Under the pieces are notes generated by a model. The model saw nothing but the letters and a program-made list of their open reading frames with translations, was not told the origin of the DNA and did no database searches. DNA of 19,556 bases from Actinobacteria bacterium UBA3028 (GTDB lineage: Bacteria > Actinomycetota > Actinomycetes > Nanopelagicales > Nanopelagicaceae), in the NCBI GenBank assembly GCA_002367715.1, contig DFDL01000018.1, forward strand, positions 11,367 to 30,922, given 5' to 3'. Each line of letters starts with the position of its first letter. Position 1 is the first letter of the stretch. The translations under genes were made by a program, and so were the position numbers. This document shows positions 13,407 through 19,556 of this stretch, piece by piece.

Positions 13407-14183
13407 TTAACTCAATTCAGAATAACCTGGGGCAGGTTTTCCATCTGGGTAATAAGCGGCTGCCGGTGAGCCCTCAGGTCTAAATATTCCAAGAATCCAT
13501 AAATCCTCATCAGAATTATTGACAACTGAGTGGAGCAACCTTGGCACGACCGCAAAAGTTGAACCTTGGGATATTTTCTGTGAGTGATCTCCAACTTTAA
13601 ATTCACCAGAACCACGAACTATGTAGCAGATCTCGTCGTATAGGTGATAATGAGAAGGTGCACCAGATGGTGGTATAAATCCTATAAACATAGTAGCGCC
13701 AGATGAACCACTGGTTGAATCAATTAGAACCTCAAACTGTCGATCACTTGTAGCATCATCTTTAAGTGAATCACCTTGTACAACCAGACGCTTGAAAGTA
13801 TTTACCTCAGTCTTCTCTCTTCGCGCGTATGGTCCACTTGTATCAGGAATAGTTACTTCAAGGGCAATTAAGTTATCTCCATGTGCCCAGAAGTAGCTCT
13901 CACCACTTTGAATATGAACAGCTGAGCCAGAACTTACTTGGACGCTGTTATCAACTTCACTTCCAATAATTTCCAAACTTGCAGTTCCGAACCTAACAAA
14001 TATTAAAGTGGAACAATCCTTGGAACCTTTAGGGGAGGCATTTCCTGTCAGGTGAATCTCAGTGGCAGTCATCGCTTCAGCGTATGAACCAGACTTAATT
14101 AACGAGTAACATTGCCCCTGACCCCTTACATAAACATCTTCAGGAGCTAAAGTGTCAGCATAAAAAACTTTGCCAGGTTCCAT
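13407..14183 (-). CDS. Bicupin protein
   Basis: A 258-residue cytoplasmic protein with two cupin barrels. The C-terminal one (about 160-235) keeps the metal site: His178, His180 and Glu184 in PSHYHLYDEICYIVRGSG, and His218 in VVPRLLHSVVN, then a tail with AAAYYPDGKPAP. The N-terminal barrel (about 25-115) has the fold pattern (FVRFGTASLEIIG, VHIQSGESYFWAHGD) but no HxH motif, so it looks structural. The chemistry cannot be named: dioxygenases, isomerases and amidohydrolases all use this fold. The ATG at 14183 is preferred over 14222, which would run into the divergent OsmC gene; -35 TTTAAA, 17 bases, TACCTT and seven bases precede it. It lies upstream of the AKR operon on the same strand, but that operon seems to have its own promoter. 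Confidence 0.85.
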   Translation of the reverse strand: MEPGKVFYADTLAPEDVYVRGQGQCYSLIKSGSYAEAMTATEIHLTGNASPKGSKDCSTLIFVRFGTASLEIIGSEVDNSVQVSSGSAVHIQSGESYFWAHGDNLIALEVTIPDTSGPYARREKTEVNTFKRLVVQGDSLKDDATSDRQFEVLIDSTSGSSGATMFIGFIPPSGAPSHYHLYDEICYIVRGSGEFKVGDHSQKISQGSTFAVVPRLLHSVVNNSDEDLWILGIFRPEGSPAAAYYPDGKPAPGYSELS

Positions 14184-14190
14184 AACTTGA

Positions 14191-14219
14191 AAGGTAGCGT
14201 AAAAATGAAAATATTTAAA
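14191..14219 (-). promoter_or_regulatory. Putative leaderless promoter of the bicupin gene
   Basis: On the minus strand TTTAAA (14214-14219), 17 bases, then TACCTT (14191-14196), and seven bases to the ATG at 14183. No Shine-Dalgarno is visible. The promoter lies within the first codons of the divergent OsmC gene. Confidence 0.45.
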
Positions 14220-14633
14220 CATGCAAGTGCGATTTGGAATGGTACGGGCCCAGCAGGGACTGGCTCTATGACCCTAGGACGAACCGGAGAGGTTCTTCCC
14301 TTCTCACTAAAGTCGCGAATCGGAGATGTGCCAATGACCAATCCTGAAGAGTTGATTGGCGCAGCACACGCAGGCTGTTTCTCTATGGCACTCTCAAGCT
14401 TGATCGAAGAAGAAGGCAAAGTTCCAGGAACGGTTGAGACAAGCGCTAAGGTAACTCTTGAACAACGAGATGATGGATTTTGGATAACTGAAATTAACCT
14501 AACCACGAGAGGTTCAAATCAGTCACTTACTTCTGAAGAATTCATCACCCTTGCTGAAAAGGCTAAAGAGACTTGCCCAGTCTCAAAGCTCTACTCTGCA
14601 GCGACAATTACGCTAGACGCCGCTTTAAATTAA
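14205..14633 (+). CDS. osmC: OsmC family peroxiredoxin
   Basis: Thiol-dependent peroxidase that reduces organic hydroperoxides in the cytoplasm. The 142 residues fit the family. The start MKIFKHASAIWNGTGPAGTGSM is typical of OsmC; the catalytic Cys58 sits in NPEELIGAAHAGCFSMALS and the resolving Cys124 in AKETCPVSKLYSAA, close to Cys59 and Cys125 of the E. coli protein. The GAAHAxCFSMALS form separates it from Ohr. The ATG at 14205 is chosen over 14187 because residues from there align with family starts and GAAAGG lies about ten bases upstream. It is divergent from the bicupin gene with only 21 bases between start codons, and prpB follows 31 bases downstream, so some read-through into the prp genes is likely. 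Confidence 0.92.
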   Translation: MKIFKHASAIWNGTGPAGTGSMTLGRTGEVLPFSLKSRIGDVPMTNPEELIGAAHAGCFSMALSSLIEEEGKVPGTVETSAKVTLEQRDDGFWITEINLTTRGSNQSLTSEEFITLAEKAKETCPVSKLYSAATITLDAALN

Positions 14634-14664
14634 GTAAGAAATTATCCGGTGATAAGGTAAACCA
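14630..14664 (+). promoter_or_regulatory. Putative promoter of prpBCD
   Basis: TAAGGT at 14653-14658 is followed by six bases and the ATG of prpB; a weak TTAAGT lies 17 bases upstream (14630-14635). The same bases contain AAGG, which could instead act as a Shine-Dalgarno about eight bases from the ATG, so leaderless and led transcripts cannot be told apart here. Confidence 0.4.
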
Positions 14665-15558
14665 ATGAGCCAATCCAATCCAGGAATCAGATTTCGCAAA
14701 GCCCTTGCCGAGGAATCACCACTCCAGATCGTTGGCACAATAAATGCTAACCACGCTCTACTAGCTAAGCGTGCTGGATTTAAAGCGATATATCTTTCGG
14801 GCGGCGGAGTAGCGGCAGGATCATTAGGTGTACCTGATTTAGGGATTACTGGCCTAGAAGATGTATTGATTGATGTTCGTCGCATAACAGATGTTTGCGA
14901 CACTCCACTTTTAGTCGATATTGATACTGGCTTTGGGGCGTCCGCATTTAATATTGCAAGATCAGTGCGTTCAATTAATAAAGCCGGAGCCGCGGCAATT
15001 CATATTGAAGATCAGGTTGGTGCAAAGAGGTGTGGTCACCGCCCAAACAAGGAGTTAGTAAGCAAAGCTGAGATGGTAGATCGAATCAAAGCAGCGGTAG
15101 ATGCTCGGATAGATGACTCATTTGTAGTAATGGCACGAACTGATTCCCTAGCCGTAGAAGGGATAGATGCTGCTTTGGAACGGGCTCATGCATATATAGA
15201 AGCTGGGGCAGATGCACTTTTCCCGGAGGCAATAACAGATTTGGCTACATATAAGAAATTCACAGATTCAATAAAAGTTCCAGTCTTAGCAAATATAACC
15301 GAATTTGGGATGACACCGATTTTTACAACCGATGAACTAGCAAAAGTAGGAGTAGCGATTGTTCTCTATCCACTCTCTGCATTTAGGGCGATGAATAAAG
15401 CTGCCGAAAATGTCTATGAAACAATTCAAAAAGATGGATCACAGAAAGCAGTACTTGATACCATGCAGACAAGAGAAGAGCTTTATCAAAGAATTAATTA
15501 TTATGAATATGAAAACGCACTAGATAATTTATTTGGCAATGGAGAAGTTAAAAAATGA
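14665..15558 (+). CDS. prpB: 2-methylisocitrate lyase
   Basis: Splits (2R,3S)-2-methylisocitrate into pyruvate and succinate, the last step of the methylcitrate cycle. The 297 residues fit PrpB. The active-site residues align by number with the E. coli enzyme: Asp58 (GVPDLG), Asp85 and Asp87 (LLVDIDTGFG), Cys123 in KRCGHRPNK, and Arg158 (MARTD). KRCGHRPNK rather than the isocitrate lyase KKCGH signature, together with the prpC and prpD neighbours, settles the assignment over phosphoenolpyruvate mutase-like or isocitrate lyase relatives. It is the first gene of prpBCD; its stop overlaps the prpC start (ATGA at 15555-15558). Confidence 0.96.
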   Translation: MSQSNPGIRFRKALAEESPLQIVGTINANHALLAKRAGFKAIYLSGGGVAAGSLGVPDLGITGLEDVLIDVRRITDVCDTPLLVDIDTGFGASAFNIARSVRSINKAGAAAIHIEDQVGAKRCGHRPNKELVSKAEMVDRIKAAVDARIDDSFVVMARTDSLAVEGIDAALERAHAYIEAGADALFPEAITDLATYKKFTDSIKVPVLANITEFGMTPIFTTDELAKVGVAIVLYPLSAFRAMNKAAENVYETIQKDGSQKAVLDTMQTREELYQRINYYEYENALDNLFGNGEVKK

Positions 15559-16709
15559 TAGCTGAGCCAACTAAAATTGAGTTTAAGCCTAAGAAATCGG
15601 TAGCACTTTCTGGGGTAACAGCCGGATCTACCGCTCTCTGCTCCGTTGGTAAGAGTGGAAATGATTTACATTATCGCGGGTATGACATATATGACCTAGC
15701 TTCGAAGTGTGAATTTGAGGAGGTAGCCTTTCTACTAATTCATGAAAAATTGCCAAGCAAGAGTGAGTTAGTGGTCTACAAGGCTAAATTAAGATCTCTA
15801 CGAGGACTTCCAACAACAGTTAAAAAAGTTTTAGAGGCCTTACCAAAAACATCCCACCCAATGGATGTAATGCGAACCGGGGTGTCAGCCCTAGGGTGTG
15901 ATTCTCCAGAGGCCTTGATTCATACGCAAGAAGAGGCGCGAGAAATCGCAGATCAGCTCGTAGCATGCTTCGGCTCAATGCTCATTTACTGGTATCACTT
16001 TGCAAATAGTGGAAAAGAGATAGAGGTTGAAACTGATGACGATTCAGTAGGCGGCCACTTCTTACACATGCTCCACGGCACTGCGCCAAGTGACGAATGG
16101 GTTAAAGCCATGCATATCTCGCTAATTCTTTATGCAGAGCATGAATTCAATGCTTCAACTTTTACCGGCAGGGTAATCGCCGGAACAGGGTCAGATATTT
16201 TTGCCGCAATTACAGGTGCAATTGGCGCACTCCGAGGACCAAAACATGGCGGTGCCAATGAGGTAGCACTTGAGATCCAAGAACGGTATTCAAACCCAGA
16301 TGAAGCTGAGAAAGATATTCTATCTAGAATTGAAAAGAAGGAAGTTGTAATCGGATTTGGCCATCCGGTATATACCATTTCTGATCCTCGAAATAAGGTT
16401 ATTAAGTCGGTAGCTCATGATTTAAGTAAGACAGCTAGAGATATGAAACTTTACGATATAGCTGAGCGAATCGAATCAGTAATGTGGGATGCGAAGAAAA
16501 TGTTTCCAAACCTTGATTGGTTCTCTGCGGTTGCCTATAAAACTATGGGAATCCCAACAGCATTTTTTACTCCAATATTCGTAATCGCTCGCACAACAGG
16601 ATGGTCTGCTCACGTGATCGAACAACGAATCGATAATAAGATTATTCGCCCAAGTGCGGATTACACAGGTCCAGAAGATCTGGAATTTGTGCCAATAGAG
16701 AAGAGATAG
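15555..16709 (+). CDS. prpC: 2-methylcitrate synthase
   Basis: Condenses propionyl-CoA with oxaloacetate, the entry step of the methylcitrate cycle. The 384-residue protein is of the short, dimeric citrate synthase type. Catalytic residues are His231 (ALRGPKHGGANE), His270 (IGFGHPVYTISDPRNKVIK) and Asp321 (MFPNLDWFSA); their spacing (39 and 51 residues) equals that in E. coli PrpC. ISDPRNKVIK and FTPIFVIARTTGWSAHVIEQ are typical of methylcitrate synthases, many of which also accept acetyl-CoA. Translation begins in the prpB stop (ATGA), with GGAG about ten bases upstream, so the two are coupled. Confidence 0.95.
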   Translation: MIAEPTKIEFKPKKSVALSGVTAGSTALCSVGKSGNDLHYRGYDIYDLASKCEFEEVAFLLIHEKLPSKSELVVYKAKLRSLRGLPTTVKKVLEALPKTSHPMDVMRTGVSALGCDSPEALIHTQEEAREIADQLVACFGSMLIYWYHFANSGKEIEVETDDDSVGGHFLHMLHGTAPSDEWVKAMHISLILYAEHEFNASTFTGRVIAGTGSDIFAAITGAIGALRGPKHGGANEVALEIQERYSNPDEAEKDILSRIEKKEVVIGFGHPVYTISDPRNKVIKSVAHDLSKTARDMKLYDIAERIESVMWDAKKMFPNLDWFSAVAYKTMGIPTAFFTPIFVIARTTGWSAHVIEQRIDNKIIRPSADYTGPEDLEFVPIEKR

Positions 16710-16717
16710 GTTCCTAA

Positions 16718-18187
16718 GTGTCAGCCAATATTACAAAAGTTAAACAAGAATTTGATAAAGAGATTATCGATATCGTCGATTATGTAGAAAATTTTGAGAT
16801 TAAATCTGAGGTTGCATATGAAACTGCCTGGAATTGTCTTCTAGATACGCTTGGTTGTGGGCTTGAAGCTCTGGAATATGATGAATGTAAAAAATTGCTT
16901 GGCCCAATAGTCCCAGGGACTGTTGTTACCAATGGAGTTAGAGTACCCGGAACAAATTATGAACTCGATCCTGTTCAAGGTGCATTCAACATAGGTGCAA
17001 TGATCCGCTGGTTAGATTTTAACGACACCTGGCTCGCTGCTGAATGGGGCCACCCATCTGACAACCTAGGTGGAATTCTTGCTACCGCCGATTGGCTTTC
17101 AAGGGCAGCAGTTGCTGCAGGCCGTGCTCCACTAAAAGTTCATGATGTTTTGACTGCAATGATTAAGGCACATGAAATTCAAGGTTGTATTGCACTTGAA
17201 AACTCTTTTAACAAAGTTGGATTAGACCATGTAGTACTCGTAAAAGTCGCCTCAACGGCGGTAGTTGCAAAAATGCTGGGCCTAACTAGAGAGCAGACAC
17301 TAAATGCTGTCTCACTTGCCTGGGTCGATGGACAGGCACTTCGCACATATCGTCACTTTCCAAATGCGGGGTCTCGTAAATCATGGGCTGCTGGAGATGC
17401 AACTTCACGGGCAGTAAGACTGGCTTTGATCGCGAAAACAGGAGAAATGGGATATCCATCAGTCCTTACCGCAAAGGTATGGGGATTTTATGATTCACTC
17501 TTCCGCGGTAATTCATTCAAATTCCAACGAGCATATGGTTCATATGTAATGGAAAACATTCTTTTCAAAATTTCTTTCCCAGCGGAATTCCATTCACAAA
17601 CTGCGGTTGAAGCAGCAATGACAATACATAACCAGATGAGAGATATAGGCAAGTCAGCAGAGGATATCAAGAGTGTAAAGATTCGAACTCACGAAGCTTG
17701 TATAAGAATTATTGATAAAAAAGGCCCGCTAGGCAATCCCGCAGATCGAGATCACTGTATTCAATACATGGTTGCGGTCCCATTGATTTTTGGTCGCCTA
17801 ACAGCACGGGACTATGAGGATGAGATTGCCTCTGATCCAGCCATTGATGCACTGCGCGAAAAGATAATTTGTTCTGAGGATCCAGCATTTACTGTCGATT
17901 ATCATGATCCGAGCAAACGCTCGATCGCAAATGCATTAACTGTTGAGTTCAATGATGGAAGTAAGTTTGATGAAGTCATAGTCGAATATCCAATTGGCCA
18001 TTCGCGTAGGCGTACCGAAGGAATCCCGTTATTAATTGAGAAGTTTAAAATTAATTTGGCTCGAATTTTCAACTCGGATCAACAGAAGAAAATTTTAGAT
18101 GTTTCCTTGGATTATGCGAAGTTATCGCAGATGTCTGTAAATGACTACTTAGACCTCTATGTAAATCAGAGCTATATAGCCAAATAG
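16718..18187 (+). CDS. prpD: 2-methylcitrate dehydratase (MmgE/PrpD family)
   Basis: Removes water from 2-methylcitrate to give 2-methyl-cis-aconitate, which aconitase then rehydrates. The 489 residues match PrpD. The diagnostic block is MIRWLDFNDTWLAAEWGHPSDN (95-116), followed by LEVAHEI-like KAHEIQGC and SLAWVDGQALRTYRH...GSRKSWAAGDATSRAV, all hallmarks of PrpD within the MmgE/PrpD family. It starts with GTG eight bases after prpC; AGG at 16708-16710 overlaps the prpC stop and serves as a ribosome site. Since this is the PrpD type, not AcnD, no PrpF isomerase is needed and none is seen. The stop lies one base from the stop of the convergent PaaX-like gene. Confidence 0.95.
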   Translation: MSANITKVKQEFDKEIIDIVDYVENFEIKSEVAYETAWNCLLDTLGCGLEALEYDECKKLLGPIVPGTVVTNGVRVPGTNYELDPVQGAFNIGAMIRWLDFNDTWLAAEWGHPSDNLGGILATADWLSRAAVAAGRAPLKVHDVLTAMIKAHEIQGCIALENSFNKVGLDHVVLVKVASTAVVAKMLGLTREQTLNAVSLAWVDGQALRTYRHFPNAGSRKSWAAGDATSRAVRLALIAKTGEMGYPSVLTAKVWGFYDSLFRGNSFKFQRAYGSYVMENILFKISFPAEFHSQTAVEAAMTIHNQMRDIGKSAEDIKSVKIRTHEACIRIIDKKGPLGNPADRDHCIQYMVAVPLIFGRLTARDYEDEIASDPAIDALREKIICSEDPAFTVDYHDPSKRSIANALTVEFNDGSKFDEVIVEYPIGHSRRRTEGIPLLIEKFKINLARIFNSDQQKKILDVSLDYAKLSQMSVNDYLDLYVNQSYIAK

Positions 18188-18188
18188 T

Positions 18189-19085
18189 TTATTTCTTCTT
18201 CGCTGGGTTTTCCGATTTTTTAATTAAATCACCGCTTGCAACACTATGAAAATAGTTCAAAGCAGGGATAGCAAGAAGATCGTGGATTCTAAAGAAGCTT
18301 TCAGTAGCAGTGAAGCCCGGCCAAGACTTTGGGAGATATTCTGCAGGAAGTCCTGGATCAAGGTAAGGGACATGTCTCCAATTCGTTAGGGCTTTTGTGT
18401 AATCGATAAAAGCGGCTCTAGGATCTGGTTTCACAAGTTTTTTTGTAAACCATTTTCTGATTAAAGGCTGAACCGTGGCACTGAAAGATTTATACATTAT
18501 TCCAATGTCTTTTAAATCCCACCATTCTGCAACAGCGCTCGGTGTAGTTTGGAAGGCAAGGTGATGGGCAGAAAAAATATTCATATTCTTTTCTATATTT
18601 AGCGATTTAGCTAACGCTGTTACATCAACGGTAAGTTGGCGAGGAGCAATCCAGAGACCACCTGCTACCTGTGCAAATCCAACTCGAATCAATCTAGAAC
18701 GCAGCTGGTACCTAAGCTCTCGTTTCTGTTCTGGAATTGAGAAGGCTACTAACACCCAGCCCTCATCTCTTGGGACTTCTCTACGTTCAAGAACTCGAGC
18801 GTCACCAAGCTCAAAGGTCTTCCTCGCCTCTAAGCTAAGAGCATATCCCTGAACTCCATTTTGTAATTTAGATATCAGAATTCCACGACGTTTAAACCTA
18901 GAGAGCGCACTTCGGACCGACGGTTCATCAACATCTAAATCGGCACAAAGTGAAACAATTGCACTAGCTGATAACCAGCCGCCTAGAGAGCGACTATAAG
19001 CACCATAAATTGTAATAATTAGCGATTGAGGGCGACTGGATCGATCAATTAAATCTTTAGCCTCACCTGCAAATATGCTCACCAC
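18189..19085 (-). CDS. PaaX-family transcriptional regulator
   Basis: A 298-residue DNA-binding protein. Residues 18-90 form the winged-helix domain (SLIITIYGAYSRSLGGWLSASAIV, then SVRSALSRFKRRGIL, the probable recognition helix). The middle has the PaaX signature WVLVAFSIPEQKRELRYQLRSRL..GF..V.GGLWIAP (110-148), and the rest is the PaaX C-terminal region. PaaX proteins are repressors relieved by aryl- or acyl-CoA ligands; the best known controls phenylacetate breakdown. The ligand here is unknown. It converges on prpD with one base between stops and diverges from a thioesterase gene over 54 bases, so the thioesterase and its downstream genes are the likelier target than prpBCD. Two GTG codons in a row are possible starts; TAGCAT lies seven bases upstream of the first. 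Confidence 0.88.
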   Translation of the reverse strand: MVSIFAGEAKDLIDRSSRPQSLIITIYGAYSRSLGGWLSASAIVSLCADLDVDEPSVRSALSRFKRRGILISKLQNGVQGYALSLEARKTFELGDARVLERREVPRDEGWVLVAFSIPEQKRELRYQLRSRLIRVGFAQVAGGLWIAPRQLTVDVTALAKSLNIEKNMNIFSAHHLAFQTTPSAVAEWWDLKDIGIMYKSFSATVQPLIRKWFTKKLVKPDPRAAFIDYTKALTNWRHVPYLDPGLPAEYLPKSWPGFTATESFFRIHDLLAIPALNYFHSVASGDLIKKSENPAKKK

Positions 19086-19139
19086 AGCAGCAATGCTAGT
19101 AGGGTAATTTAGAGAAAGAGAAGAGCAAAGGAGCTAAAA
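19086..19139. promoter_or_regulatory. Divergent promoter region between PaaX-like regulator and thioesterase
   Basis: On the minus strand TAGCAT (19093-19098) lies seven bases before the regulator's GTG, a leaderless-type -10 box. On the plus strand TAATTT (19105-19110) could serve the thioesterase gene, giving a leader of about 20-25 bases with a clear AAAGGAG Shine-Dalgarno (19127-19133). No convincing palindromic operator was found. Confidence 0.4.
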
Positions 19140-19529
19140 ATGGCCGGTGCCAGTATTGAGATAACTAGATTTCTTGAATGGGCTGAGACTGATGCTGCAG
19201 GGCATCAACACTACACAAGCGCATTTCGTTGGGTTGAAGAGTGCGAAGCAGCGCTTTATCGGAGCGTAGGACTTCCCTCAACGCTATTTGGACAGATTCC
19301 AAGAGTTAGTGTTCAAATGGAATATAAGCGACGAATATATTTCGGTGAAGAAATTAAGACCCGACTTGAAGTCACACGGCTCGGTAACTCATCTGCCGAA
19401 TTAGCTTTCACAGCACATGTAAAAGATGAGATAGCAGCTATTGGAAAGTACGTGATTGTTCATTCAGTAAATAAAGAGACTGGTGCTCAGAGATGGCCAG
19501 ATGATTGGCGAGTAAAACTATTTACTTAG
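19140..19529 (+). CDS. Hotdog-fold acyl-CoA thioesterase (4HBT/YbgC-like)
   Basis: A 129-residue single hotdog domain that probably hydrolyses an acyl- or aryl-CoA thioester. The block FLEWAETDAAGHQHYTSAFRWVEECEAALYRSVGL (11-45) matches the 4-hydroxybenzoyl-CoA thioesterase/YbgC pattern W.DTDAAG..H, with candidate catalytic Asp18 and nearby His22 and His24. A central strand set (RVSVQMEYKRRIYFGEEIKTRLEVTRLG) completes the fold. The start is supported by AAAGGAG seven bases upstream. It diverges from the PaaX-like regulator, suggesting a small CoA-linked catabolic unit that may continue to the right of the window. The acyl group cannot be named. Confidence 0.87.
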   Translation: MAGASIEITRFLEWAETDAAGHQHYTSAFRWVEECEAALYRSVGLPSTLFGQIPRVSVQMEYKRRIYFGEEIKTRLEVTRLGNSSAELAFTAHVKDEIAAIGKYVIVHSVNKETGAQRWPDDWRVKLFT

Positions 19530-19533
19530 TAAA
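19521..19533 (+). terminator. Small palindrome at the thioesterase stop
   Basis: TTTACT-T-AGTAAA is an exact inverted repeat that includes the TAG stop codon (19527-19529). It is short and AT-rich, with no T-run visible before the window ends, so it is only a weak terminator candidate. Confidence 0.2.
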
Positions 19534-19556
19534 TTCGCAACCATAAGCCCACTGCC

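Noticed and set aside
13407..14183. Bicupin as (S)-ureidoglycine aminohydrolase
   Set aside because: Only the general bicupin layout agrees; no purine or ureide genes are near and specific motifs were not recognised.
14205..14633. OsmC-like gene as Ohr (organic hydroperoxide resistance)
   Set aside because: The sequence around the first Cys (GAAHAGCFSMALS) and the N-terminal WNGTGPAGTG block are of the OsmC type, and no OhrR regulator is adjacent.

Overview
The window looks like part of the chromosome of a small-genome, AT-leaning actinobacterium, most like the free-living freshwater lineages (acI / Nanopelagicales type). The evidence is: a murT-gatD pair of actinobacterial layout, an LCP ligase of the actinobacterial NTNTM...SIPRDDYVD subclass, a TAP-like S33 hydrolase, a PaaX-family repressor, a tRNA-Thr(CGT) of actinobacterial type, very tight gene packing, and several starts that look leaderless (TANNNT 6-7 nt before ATG/GTG). 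The taxonomic call is an inference from protein character; no marker gene such as rRNA is present.

Layout. 2-976: 3' part of a secreted TAP-like alpha/beta hydrolase. 1006-1653: glyoxalase-like protein. 1670-1744: tRNA-Thr. 1783-3602: murT-gatD, which amidates lipid II. 3603-3732: structured leader. 3733-5825: DEAD-box RNA helicase with a long basic tail, then a stop/start-coupled small exported protein with a poly-acidic tail. 5822-7895 (minus): LCP cell-wall ligase followed by a YdcZ-type DMT transporter. 7947-9173: MFS exporter, divergent from the LCP gene. 9237-10382: membrane-anchored HtrA-like protease. 10476-10781: TIGR04076 protein. 10778-14183 (minus): bicupin, an aldo/keto reductase fused to a Rid-family domain, and a second, overlapping aldo/keto reductase. 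14205-14633: OsmC. 14665-18187: prpB-prpC-prpD. 18189-19085 (minus): PaaX-family regulator. 19140-19529: hotdog thioesterase.

How the parts fit. The left half is mostly cell-envelope work (MurT/GatD, LCP, HtrA, exported proteins) plus RNA metabolism. The right half is metabolic: prpBCD is a complete 2-methylcitrate cycle core (synthase, dehydratase, lyase) turning propionyl-CoA plus oxaloacetate into pyruvate plus succinate, apart from a hydratase step normally done by aconitase. It is framed by a PaaX-type repressor and a thioesterase on one side and an unassigned oxidoreductase module on the other. The most novel-looking part is that module: two paralogous aldo/keto reductases translated from overlapping frames, one carrying a C-terminal Rid domain that lacks the usual catalytic Arg, with a palindrome over its putative promoter. 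Its substrate cannot be read from the sequence.

No CRISPR array, insertion sequence, prophage, integrase, att site or replication origin was seen. There is no gene-free stretch longer than about 135 bases.
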